A DNA stretch of 39,108 bases, from the NCBI GenBank assembly GCA_020029615.1, contig JAIBJO010000039.1, positions 1 to 39,108 of the forward strand, read 5' to 3'. Positions 7,509-14,994 of the stretch are shown here, piece after piece. Source of the stretch: Actinomycetota bacterium. GTDB taxonomy: Bacteria > Actinomycetota > Thermoleophilia > Gaiellales > Gaiellaceae. Position 1 is the first letter of the stretch. Each line of letters opens with the position of its first letter. The translations under genes and the position numbers were made by a program. The notes beneath the pieces were generated by a model. The model saw nothing but the letters and a program-made list of their open reading frames with translations. It ran no database searches and was not told where the DNA came from.

Positions 7509-8837
7509 ATGTTCAAGCGTGCCAACGGTCATCGCGCTCCGCGTCGCGGCCGCAGGCGTCTCGTGGGTGCGGCGGTGGCGCTGCTCTGCGTGGTGCTGAT
7601 CCAGTCAGCGTCCGCTGAGACAACGGTACTCATCGACGGAGCCACCGCCAACACGCAGTGCACGGCGGCCTACCCGGGAACGGTCGGGCCAGATCAGCTG
7701 TCGCCGTGCCAGTGGGACATGAAAGTCATCAACGCCGGCGCGGCCCACTCCACGGCGACCGGTAAAGGCGTGAAGGTCGGAGTGATCGACGGCGGAATCG
7801 ACTTCAGTCATCCTGATCTCGCCGGCGCGATCGACGTCGCGCGCTCGTGCTCGTTCATCTTCAGCACGACGCCGACGGCCGACCCGGCGGAGATCGCCAA
7901 CGGAGACTGCTCGAACAAGGCCGCCGTCCAGGATCTCCAGGGTCACGGCACGCACGTGGCGACGACGATCGCAGGTCGTGCCAACGGTATCGGCATCGTC
8001 GGCGTGGCTCCCGAGGCCACGATCGTCGGTCTCAAGGCATGCACCATCGACGGCTTCTGCTTCGCCGACTCGGTCGCAGCTGCGCTGCGCTACGCCGGCA
8101 ATCAGCGGCTGGACGTGGTCAACCTCAGCCTGTTCGCCGATCCGTACCTGTACTTCTGCGCGAACGAGGCGGGTCAACGGGCGATCCTGAGGGATCTCCA
8201 GAGCGCCGCCCGCTATGCCCAGCAGAGGGGCGTCGTGATCGTGGCAGCGGCCGGCAACGAGGCCCACGACCTCGGCCACCCGACGATCGACGAGATCAGC
8301 CCGGACTGGCCGCCGGACACCGCCATCGTGCGCGAGGTCGGCAACAACTGCCGGGTAACGCCGGCCGAGCTGCCGGGCGTCGTCACCGTGTCGGCTTCCG
8401 GTGTGAACACCCTCGCGAGCTACTCGAACGTGGGAGGGCCGGTCGACGTCACCGCTCCAGGCGGCGACGCGGGGCAGACAACCGTGTTCGGACGGGGTCG
8501 CATCCTCGCCGGCTGGTCGAGCACCGACGCCACCGGGTTGTGGGAGGCTCTGATCGGAGCCAACCGCGCTGTGACGAGCGGCGGGGGCCGGTACGTGTGG
8601 ATCAGCGGCACCTCGATGGCCTCGCCGCACGCCGCCGGCGTCGCCGCGTTGATCCGCGGACAGCACCCGGGCATGCCGCAGGGGGCCGTCGCGGCGCTGA
8701 TCCGCTCGTCGGCAACTCCGATGTCCTGTCCGGCCAGCTGGCCGACCGCAGATCCACGCCACTGCACCGGTGGCACCGGCCAGACCTCGTTCTTCGGAGC
8801 GGGGATGGTGAACGCACAAGGTGCAGTGTCGCGCTGA
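7509..8837 (+). CDS. Secreted subtilisin-like serine protease (S8 family)
   Basis: Exported protease of 442 residues. ATG 7509 is chosen over an in-frame ATG at 7464 because AAGGAG lies 4 nt upstream and a standard signal peptide follows (basic residues 3-17, hydrophobic core, Ala-Ser-Ala cleavage near 36). The catalytic triad is present: Asp94 in VGVIDGGIDFSHPD, His146 in GHGTHV and Ser369 in GTSMASPHAAGVAAL. The oxyanion Asn lies in VAAAGNEAHD. There is little room for a long propeptide between the signal and the catalytic domain, and no C-terminal anchor is seen. Several cysteine pairs suggest an extracellular, disulphide-stabilised enzyme. It is followed by a strong hairpin and appears monocistronic. 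Confidence 0.94.
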   Translation: MFKRANGHRAPRRGRRRLVGAAVALLCVVLIQSASAETTVLIDGATANTQCTAAYPGTVGPDQLSPCQWDMKVINAGAAHSTATGKGVKVGVIDGGIDFSHPDLAGAIDVARSCSFIFSTTPTADPAEIANGDCSNKAAVQDLQGHGTHVATTIAGRANGIGIVGVAPEATIVGLKACTIDGFCFADSVAAALRYAGNQRLDVVNLSLFADPYLYFCANEAGQRAILRDLQSAARYAQQRGVVIVAAAGNEAHDLGHPTIDEISPDWPPDTAIVREVGNNCRVTPAELPGVVTVSASGVNTLASYSNVGGPVDVTAPGGDAGQTTVFGRGRILAGWSSTDATGLWEALIGANRAVTSGGGRYVWISGTSMASPHAAGVAALIRGQHPGMPQGAVAALIRSSATPMSCPASWPTADPRHCTGGTGQTSFFGAGMVNAQGAVSR

Positions 8838-8876
8838 CCGACGCTGATCGGTCTGGGAGCATCAGTTCCGAAGACA

Positions 8877-8907
8877 GGAGGGGGAGGGCACCCAGCCCTC
8901 CCCCTCC
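8877..8907 (+). terminator. Hairpin terminator after the subtilase gene
   Basis: A perfect 13-bp stem (arms 8877-8889 and 8895-8907) with a 5-nt loop, 39 nt after the stop codon. There is no downstream T-run, as is common in high-GC actinobacteria. It separates the protease gene from the operon beginning at 9021. Confidence 0.65.
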
Positions 8908-8962
8908 GTGAATGGGCAAGTCCGTGTCCTCGCCCTCTCGCGAATGCACCTGCCGCGCGCGT

Positions 8963-8991
8963 TTGGTAGAGAGAGGGGCATCGGGTGGAAT
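8963..8991 (+). promoter_or_regulatory. Candidate promoter for the MetE-like/PaaK-like operon
   Basis: TTGGTA (8963-8968), a 17-nt spacer, TGGAAT (8986-8991). The expected transcript start near 8998 would give a leader of about 23 nt to the proposed CTG start at 9021, with GAGG at 9010-9013 inside it. Confidence 0.4.
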
Positions 8992-9020
8992 GCGCTCACG
9001 TATGGGAGTGAGGTCCGGCT

Positions 9021-10055
9021 CTGACTCATGAAGCCCTGATCACGACGGTCGTCGGCAGCTACCCGCAGCCCGACTGGCTGATCGACCGGGCGCGACTCGA
9101 GCAGCGGCTGCCACCGCGCGTGCGCGCACGCGAGCTGTGGCGGATACCCGAGCCGCTGCTCGAGGAGGCGCAGGACGACGCAACTCGGCTCGCCGTTCAC
9201 GACATGGAGCTCGCGGGCATCGACGTGATCACCGACGGTGAGATGCGCCGCGAGAGCTACTCCAACCGCTTCGCGACCGCGTTGGACGGCGTCGACCTGG
9301 ACGCTCCCGGCGTCGCACTCGACCGCACCGGGAACGAGAATCCCGTCCCCAGAGTGGTCGGCCCGATCCGCCGCACCCGCGCGGTCGAGGTGCGCGACGT
9401 CGAGTTCTTGCGCTCGATCACCGACCGCCGGATCAAGATCACCGTGCCCGGGCCGTTCACGATGACGCAGCAGGCCCAGAACGACCACTACGCCGACGAG
9501 CGCAGCCTCGCGCTGGCGTACGCGGAGGCTGTGAACGAGGAGCTCCACGACCTCAAGGCCGCCGGGGCCGACGTCGTCCAGATCGACGAGCCGTACCTCC
9601 AGGCGCGGCCCGAGCCGGCGCGGCAGTACGCCGTGCAAGCGATCGACCGCGCGCTCGAAGGCATCGACGGAGAGACCGTCCTCCACACCTGCTTCGGCTA
9701 TGCGCACATCGTCCACGAACGGCTCGACGGCTATCCCTTCCTGCGCGAGCTCAACGACTGCCGCGCGACGCATCTCTCGCTCGAGGCGGCACAGCCTGAT
9801 CTCGACCCGGACGTGCTGCGTACCGTCGCCGACAAGGTGATCGTCCTGGGAGTCCTCGACCTGGGCTCGAGCAAGGTCGAGGCGCCGGACGTGGTCGCAG
9901 ACCGGATCCGCAGTGCCCTGACCGTGGTAGCGCCGCAGAGACTCGTGGTCGCGCCGGACTGCGGGATGAAGTACCTGCCGCGGGAGCTGGCATTCCGCAA
10001 GCTCGAGGCGATGGTTGCCGGAGCCCGTCTCGTCCGCGAGGATCTCGGCCTCTGA
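9021..10055 (+). CDS. MetE-like cobalamin-independent methyltransferase (catalytic domain only)
   Basis: The protein corresponds to the C-terminal, zinc-binding half of methionine synthase MetE, 344 residues from the proposed CTG start. The predicted zinc ligands are His222 and Cys224 (HTCFGY), Glu255 (SLEAAQ) and Cys314 (APDCGMKYL). The substrate-site motif QIDEP and an N-terminal TTVVGSYPQPDW segment are also present. No ATG, GTG or TTG lies in frame between the upstream stop (9009) and GTG 9120; starting at 9120 would remove the conserved VGSYP strand. CTG 9021 has GAGG 7 nt upstream. Core-MetE proteins may use methyl donors other than folate, and some relatives are epoxide:thiol transferases, so true methionine synthase activity is not assured. 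The stop overlaps the next ATG (TGATG). Confidence 0.85.
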   Translation: MTHEALITTVVGSYPQPDWLIDRARLEQRLPPRVRARELWRIPEPLLEEAQDDATRLAVHDMELAGIDVITDGEMRRESYSNRFATALDGVDLDAPGVALDRTGNENPVPRVVGPIRRTRAVEVRDVEFLRSITDRRIKITVPGPFTMTQQAQNDHYADERSLALAYAEAVNEELHDLKAAGADVVQIDEPYLQARPEPARQYAVQAIDRALEGIDGETVLHTCFGYAHIVHERLDGYPFLRELNDCRATHLSLEAAQPDLDPDVLRTVADKVIVLGVLDLGSSKVEAPDVVADRIRSALTVVAPQRLVVAPDCGMKYLPRELAFRKLEAMVAGARLVREDLGL

Positions 10056-10837
10056 TGCAGATCGGAAAGTCGAGGTTTCCAGTCAGCCATATCAGCCAGG
10101 CGTATCCCGACCGAGTCGAGGTACGCGGCCGCGACCTCACAGGCGACCTGATGGGGAGGCTGAGCTTCACCGAGTACTTCCACCTGCTGCTCACGGGCCA
10201 GGAAGCAACTGACGAGCAGCGCTTCTTCCTCGACCTCCTGCTCGTATCGATCGCCGAGCACGGGATGATGCCGACGAACGTCGCCGCCCGGATGACGCTC
10301 GCCGCAGATCCCGGATCGCTCCAGGGAGCCGTCGCGGCAGGGATCCTCGGCGCGGGGCCTGTCGTCCTCGGCACGTCCGAGGAGTGCGCGTGGCTCCTCG
10401 CGGGCGCGCAGGAGAAGGTCGCCGCGGGTCGCGAGCCCGCGACCGTCGCCAGCGAGATGGCCCGGGCGATCCATGCCGCCGGCGGCAAGGCCCCCGGATT
10501 CGGGCACCCGGTGCACCGCCCGCTCGACCCCCGCGCCGAGCGGATCCTCGAGTTCGCCGATTCCCGCGGAGTAAGTGGGCCGCACGTCCTGCTCGCACGC
10601 TGTTTCCGCGACGGCGTGGCAGAGACCTGGGGCAAGCCGCTCGCGATGAACGTGGCGATGCCCATCGCCGCGGTGATGCTCGACGTGGGCTACTCCACCG
10701 CTCACGTCAAGGCCGTCCCGATTCTCGCCCGCACCGCCGGCCTGCTCGCGCACCTCGCCGAGGAACAGGAGAACCCGATCGGCTTCCTCCTGGCCTCCGG
10801 GGCGGAGGACGCGGTGCGCTACGAGCCGCAGGAGTGA
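10055..10837 (+). CDS. Citrate synthase / citryl-CoA lyase-like protein
   Basis: Short member of the citrate synthase superfamily, 260 residues (citrate synthases are about 370-430). The segment PGFGHPVHRPLDPRAERI (about 147-164) matches the citrate synthase GFGHRVY...DPRA region, with His151 and Arg160 in the expected places. EHGMMPTNVAARM (68-80) matches the earlier His-Ala/Asn region. The usual HGGA catalytic His motif is replaced near 101-107 by GPVVLGT. The protein may therefore cleave or form a C-C bond on an unusual acyl-CoA, or bind CoA without classic catalysis. One nucleotide is shared with each neighbour's start or stop (10055 and 10837), so it is coupled to the MetE-like and CoA ligase genes. 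Confidence 0.78.
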   Translation: MQIGKSRFPVSHISQAYPDRVEVRGRDLTGDLMGRLSFTEYFHLLLTGQEATDEQRFFLDLLLVSIAEHGMMPTNVAARMTLAADPGSLQGAVAAGILGAGPVVLGTSEECAWLLAGAQEKVAAGREPATVASEMARAIHAAGGKAPGFGHPVHRPLDPRAERILEFADSRGVSGPHVLLARCFRDGVAETWGKPLAMNVAMPIAAVMLDVGYSTAHVKAVPILARTAGLLAHLAEEQENPIGFLLASGAEDAVRYEPQE

Positions 10838-12144
10838 TGCTCGAGCCGGAGATCGAGAGCCTTCCCTGGGCCGAGCAGCTCGCGCTCGACGACGCGAGCT
10901 ACCGCAGGCAGCTCGCCTACCTCTTCGAGCGCTCGGCCTTCTACCGCACGAAGCTGGCGGCGGCAGGAGTGACCACCCCTGACGCCGCAGGCGGGCTCGC
11001 GAACATCGCGCGACTCCCGCTGACCGAGAAGCCCGAGCTCAAGGACACGTGCACCCCCGAGAACCCGATCGGCGCCCATCTCTGCGCTGCGCCTGCCGAG
11101 ATCGTCCGGATCTACTCGACGAGCGGCACCACGGGGAACCCCAGCTACATCCCGCTGACGGCGGACGATCTCGCCGATTGGGTGACCGGCTCGGCGAGAA
11201 GCTATGCGGCGTCGGGTATCTCCCCCGGCCAACGCATCGTCTCGACGTACAACGCCGGCCCCTTCGTCGCAGGTGCGGCGCTCGCGTCCTTCGACCTCAT
11301 CGGCCTATGCCACATACCGCTCGGCACCGGCAACACCGAGCGCCTGATGCAGGCGATCGAGGCACTTCGCCCCGAAGCCGCTGTTCTGACGCCCTCGTAC
11401 GCCGCCCACCTCGTCGAATGGTCTGCCGAGCGCAACCTCGACCTCAGGAGCTCGAGCGTCGAACGCGTCCTCGTCGCAGGTGAGCCCGGAGGCGGCGAGC
11501 GGGCGTTCCGCGAGACGCTCGAGCAGGGCTGGGGCGCACGCGTGACCGAGGCGATGGGCATCGGCGACATCGGCATCTCGCTGTGGGGAGAGTGCGAGGA
11601 ACAGGCCGGGATGCACCTCGGCGCCCGTGGCTTCGTGCACGCGGAGCTGATCGATCCGGAGACGGGCACCTCGCTCGAGATGGAGGACGGCGCCTCTGGG
11701 GAGCTCGTCCTGACGCACCTCCGACACCGGGCGGCGCCACTCCTGCGCTTCCGCACGCGTGATCACGTCGTCGTGCGGACGAGCTCCTGCCCGTGCGGGC
11801 GGACAGGCCCGCGTGTGCGCTGTGTCGGGCGAACGGACGACATGCTCATCGTGCGCGGGGTCAACGTCTTCCCGACTGCGGTCCGGGAGATCGTGGGCGC
11901 GTTCGCCCCGAGGGTGAGCGGGCACATTCGCGTCAGGCCGGCCGCAGCTGGGGTGAAGCAGGAGCCGCCGCTCCCGGTCGCGGTCGAGCTCGCGCAGGGG
12001 GGCGAACCGGACTCGGAGCTCGCCGATGCGATCCGTGAGAGACTTCGGGCCGTGCTCGTCGTCTCCACACGCGTCGAGCTCGTGCCGTGGGGGAGCCTGG
12101 CGCGGAGTGAGTACAAGGGCCGGCTCGTGGAGCGTGGGCAGTGA
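10837..12144 (+). CDS. Phenylacetate-CoA ligase-family (PaaK-like) adenylate-forming enzyme
   Basis: Predicted acyl/aryl-CoA ligase, 435 residues, the normal length for PaaK. The adenylate-forming P-loop YSTSGTTGNP is at about 94-103. The middle motif LRFRTRDH and the A8-type hinge GRTDDMLIVRGVNVFPTA are present, and a terminal SEYKGRLVERGQ supplies the usual C-terminal Lys. PaaK enzymes activate aromatic or short carboxylic acids with ATP and CoA. The ATG shares one base with the preceding stop (TGATG), and the next gene starts 4 nt before this stop. The conspicuous SCPCGRTGPRVRC cysteine cluster (about 312-324) is common in PaaK-like proteins. The acid substrate is unknown; it should feed or follow the citrate synthase-like enzyme. 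Confidence 0.9.
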   Translation: MLEPEIESLPWAEQLALDDASYRRQLAYLFERSAFYRTKLAAAGVTTPDAAGGLANIARLPLTEKPELKDTCTPENPIGAHLCAAPAEIVRIYSTSGTTGNPSYIPLTADDLADWVTGSARSYAASGISPGQRIVSTYNAGPFVAGAALASFDLIGLCHIPLGTGNTERLMQAIEALRPEAAVLTPSYAAHLVEWSAERNLDLRSSSVERVLVAGEPGGGERAFRETLEQGWGARVTEAMGIGDIGISLWGECEEQAGMHLGARGFVHAELIDPETGTSLEMEDGASGELVLTHLRHRAAPLLRFRTRDHVVVRTSSCPCGRTGPRVRCVGRTDDMLIVRGVNVFPTAVREIVGAFAPRVSGHIRVRPAAAGVKQEPPLPVAVELAQGGEPDSELADAIRERLRAVLVVSTRVELVPWGSLARSEYKGRLVERGQ

Positions 12145-12725
12145 GGAAGATCCAGACCCAGGGCGTCCACCACATAACGATCAACGGCGCGAACCGGCAG
12201 ACGGCGCTCGACTTCTGGGAGGGCGTGCTCGGGATGCCGTTCGTGTTCGAGCAGCCGAACCTCGACAACGCTGGCGAGAGTCATCTCTACTTCGATCCAG
12301 GGGACGGGCGCCTGATCACGGTCTTCACGAACGACGCGCGCGAGCCGCAGCGGAAGTCGGCGCCGCGAGAGCCCGGCATCGTCCACCACCTCGCGTTCTC
12401 GCTCTCGCAGGCCACCTTCGCGCAGACGATCGAACGGCTCGACGAGCGCGGAATCGAGCACTCGGGCGTCAAGGACCGCGGCTTCATGGACTCGATCTAC
12501 TTCGAGGACCCGCTCGGCCTCCTCGTCGAGCTCGCGTCGTATCGCTTCGAGCCACCGGTCGGCCACACCCACACCGACGTGCTCCTGGAGGCCCACAAGC
12601 TGCGAGTCACGCGCGGCGACCCGAACATCGACCGCGTGCACCTCGCCGACGCCATCGAGCTGCTCGTCATCCGCTCTCAGGCGTCGCTGTCCGACGACCG
12701 GTCCCCGAAGGACCCCTACCGCTAA
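12141..12725 (+). CDS. VOC-superfamily metalloenzyme (glyoxalase/dioxygenase-like)
   Basis: Vicinal oxygen chelate protein of 194 residues from GTG 12141, which overlaps the CoA ligase stop (GTGA). The first beta-alpha-beta module GVHHITINGANRQTALDFW (8-26) and the second module GIVHHLAFSL (79-88) ... DPLGLLVELASY supply the expected metal ligands His11, His83 and Glu130. A C-terminal extension of about 55 residues (HTHTDVLLEAHKLRV...) is seen in ring-cleaving dioxygenase-like and hydroquinone dioxygenase-like members, so an Fe(II) oxygenase is as likely as a glyoxalase or epimerase. It is followed by a GST-like gene with its own strong ribosome binding site. The reaction is unknown. Confidence 0.85.
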   Translation: MRKIQTQGVHHITINGANRQTALDFWEGVLGMPFVFEQPNLDNAGESHLYFDPGDGRLITVFTNDAREPQRKSAPREPGIVHHLAFSLSQATFAQTIERLDERGIEHSGVKDRGFMDSIYFEDPLGLLVELASYRFEPPVGHTHTDVLLEAHKLRVTRGDPNIDRVHLADAIELLVIRSQASLSDDRSPKDPYR

Positions 12726-12736
12726 GGAGAAAGCTC

Positions 12737-13426
12737 ATGGCCACGAACACGCTCAGCATCCTCAAGCCCAGCGTCAACAACCTGACGACGCGCATCTTCA
12801 TCCGCGCCGCCGGGCTCGACTTCGAGGAGAAGGACGTCTGGGGCAAGAAGTCCACACCGGAGTTCCTGGCAAAGGACCCTGCCGATCTCACGCCGCTGCT
12901 CGAGGAGGCGGGTCTGCCGAAGGGCTCACTCTGGGAGAGCTGCGCGATCATGCAGTACCTCTGCAACAAGCACGGCCTCGAGCAGTTCTATCCCACGGAT
13001 CCTGGCGAGCGGGCGATGGTCGACAGCGCGATGTTCTACCTGATCGGCACGCTCTACCCGCTCGTCGCACGGGCGACCTATCCGAAGCTCGCGTTCCCGC
13101 AGTACGCGGGCGAGGTCGGGACCGCCGACGTGTCGGACGAGCTCAAGGAGCAGGCACGCGCGGACGCCGAGGCCGGGCTCGCCGGCCCGCTCGAGGTCTA
13201 CCGCGCGTTCTTCCTCGACGGCAAGCAGTTCATCGGCGGCGACACTCCCTCAATCGCCGACATGCGCTTTGCCGCGACGCTCGAGTTCCTGCGAGCGATC
13301 GATTACGACTTTCCGGCCTGGGCCGAGGAGTACATGACTGCGATGGAGACGTCTCTCGGTGACGCCTACTCGGAGCCGGCGGCGGACGTCCGAGGCTACA
13401 TCGACTACGTGAGATCGCAGGGCTGA
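12737..13426 (+). CDS. Glutathione S-transferase-like protein
   Basis: Cytosolic GST-fold protein of 229 residues. ATG 12737 has AAGGAG 7 nt upstream, overlapping the VOC stop. The N-terminal thioredoxin-like domain (about 5-88) has a theta-like start ILKPSVNNLTTRIFI and the SLWESCAIMQYLC segment that contacts the gamma-glutamyl group (Glu-Ser). The helical domain ends with GDTPSIADMRFAATLEF, the N-capping/hydrophobic staple region of GSTs. Most actinobacteria make mycothiol rather than glutathione, so either another thiol is used or the gene serves a specialised catabolic step, as in isoprene degradation. It is the last gene of the operon and overlaps the convergent ABC gene by 22 nt. Confidence 0.88.
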   Translation: MATNTLSILKPSVNNLTTRIFIRAAGLDFEEKDVWGKKSTPEFLAKDPADLTPLLEEAGLPKGSLWESCAIMQYLCNKHGLEQFYPTDPGERAMVDSAMFYLIGTLYPLVARATYPKLAFPQYAGEVGTADVSDELKEQARADAEAGLAGPLEVYRAFFLDGKQFIGGDTPSIADMRFAATLEFLRAIDYDFPAWAEEYMTAMETSLGDAYSEPAADVRGYIDYVRSQG

Positions 13427-14994
13427 GGCTGCCCGGGCACGAGGTCGACGACCTCGTCGGCAAGCTCGATCAGCACGGGATCGTGCGTCGCGCAGACGAC
13501 CGCGATCCCTCGCTGCGAGGCGGTCCGGGCGAGGAGATGACCGACGGCACGCCCGTTCTCCTCGTCGAGTCGCCCGGTCGGCTCGTCCACCAGGAGGAGC
13601 TTGACGTCCGCTGCGATCGCGCGGGCGATCGCCACCCGTTGGCGCTCGCCCGCCGAGAGCGAGCTCGCCGGCTGGTCGCCCTTCTCTCCCAAGCCGACCT
13701 CCTCGAGAGCGGCTGTCGCCTGCGACGCCGAAGCCTCGCCGTCTCGGACGCTGAGCGTGAGGAGGACGTTCTCGTGAGCGCTGAGGTGAGGGACGAGGCC
13801 AGGCTCCTGCGCGACGAGCGCGGTCGCACGACGGCGGAAAGCAGCGAGCTCGGGCCTGCTCTTGGCCGCGAGGGACTCGCCCTTGACGACGACGTCACCC
13901 GCCGTCGGACGCTCGAGCCCCGCGAGGAGGTGGAGCATCGTCGTCTTGCCGCTCCCCGAGCGCCCCACGACCGCGGCCATCCGGCCCTCCTCGAACGTCA
14001 GGGTCAAGTCGGACAAGACCATCCGCTCTCCGCCGCCCGCGGGATACGCCTTGCTCACGCCGTCCAGCCGTGCAACGGTCGGGCCGCGCTCGACCCGCGC
14101 ACCACCGTCCTTCGAGAGCGCGGCCGGGCGGGCACCATCAGCCGCACTCCGGCCGATGCCAACCGGGCTCAAGACGACGTCTTGACCGCGACGCTCGACC
14201 GAGAGCAGGTGCCCCCCGCCAGTGTCGTCACGGCCATCGGCTGGCAGCCGGACCCATCCTCCGCGCGAAACGACGAGGGCCGACAGCCCGCCCGGCTCCG
14301 CTTGCTCGGTGACACGTCCGTCTCGAATACGCACGACGCGGTCCGCGATCGAGGCCGCGTCGTCGTCATGACTCACGATTAGCGCGCTTGCGCCCACATC
14401 GCGCGCGACCTCGCCCAGAAGCGCGTAGATCGTCGCGGCGTTCATCGCATCGAGCTCGCCCACGGGCTCGTCCACGAGCAGGAGCCTCGGCCGATGCGCG
14501 ACGGCGGCGCAGACGGCGATGCGCTGCTGCTCTCCGCCCGAGAGGTCCTGCGGCCGATCGCCTCTTCGGTCGAGGAGACCGACGCGGTCGAGGAGCTCGT
14601 CGGCGACTCGCGACGCCTCAGCCGACCCGTTTCCGAGAAGGCCGAGCTGAAGCGCGACGTTCTGACCGCAGGTGAGGTCCGGGGACAGCGCACGCGAGTA
14701 GTGCTGGTCGAGGAATCCGACGTTGTCCGCCCGAAACGCGGCGACGGCCTTGGGCGCGAGACGCTCGAGATCGGTTCCGAGCACGCTGACACGCCCTGCC
14801 GACAGCCGCTCGAGGCCCGCGACGACCTTCAGGAGGGTCGTCTTGCCCGAGCCGCTGGGACCGAGCGCGACGACGATCTCCCCCGGTTCCACGACGAGCG
14901 ACAGGCCCTGCAGCGCAACCGATGCCCGCGCCTCGGAGTCGAAGATCCGAAACGCGTCCAAGACCTCGACTGCGGCGGTCACTCCAGCGTCCAC
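13405..14994 (-). CDS. Tandem (two-domain) ABC ATPase of a MacB/LolD-type exporter
   Basis: One 529-residue polypeptide with two complete ABC ATPase domains and no membrane segment. Domain 1 (about 8-235) has Walker A GPSGSGKTT near 44-52, signature LSGGEQQRIAV and Walker B LLLVDEPVGELD. Domain 2 (about 305-525) has VGRSGSGKTT, LSAGERQRVAIA and LLLVDEPTGRLD. Both resemble the LolD/MacB class that pairs with FtsX-type permeases. The ATG at 14994 lies inside the end of the permease gene (16-nt overlap), so the two are coupled. Exporters of this class act on lipids, peptides or lipoproteins, mechanically from the membrane. Its 3' end overlaps the GST gene convergently. Confidence 0.9.
   Translation of the reverse strand: MDAGVTAAVEVLDAFRIFDSEARASVALQGLSLVVEPGEIVVALGPSGSGKTTLLKVVAGLERLSAGRVSVLGTDLERLAPKAVAAFRADNVGFLDQHYSRALSPDLTCGQNVALQLGLLGNGSAEASRVADELLDRVGLLDRRGDRPQDLSGGEQQRIAVCAAVAHRPRLLLVDEPVGELDAMNAATIYALLGEVARDVGASALIVSHDDDAASIADRVVRIRDGRVTEQAEPGGLSALVVSRGGWVRLPADGRDDTGGGHLLSVERRGQDVVLSPVGIGRSAADGARPAALSKDGGARVERGPTVARLDGVSKAYPAGGGERMVLSDLTLTFEEGRMAAVVGRSGSGKTTMLHLLAGLERPTAGDVVVKGESLAAKSRPELAAFRRRATALVAQEPGLVPHLSAHENVLLTLSVRDGEASASQATAALEEVGLGEKGDQPASSLSAGERQRVAIARAIAADVKLLLVDEPTGRLDEENGRAVGHLLARTASQRGIAVVCATHDPVLIELADEVVDLVPGQPQPCDLT

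Noticed and set aside
8995-9031. Short ORF ATG 9002 to TGA 9029-9031 as a leader peptide
   Set aside because: Nine codons without a ribosome binding site; it overlaps the proposed CTG start and is likely chance.
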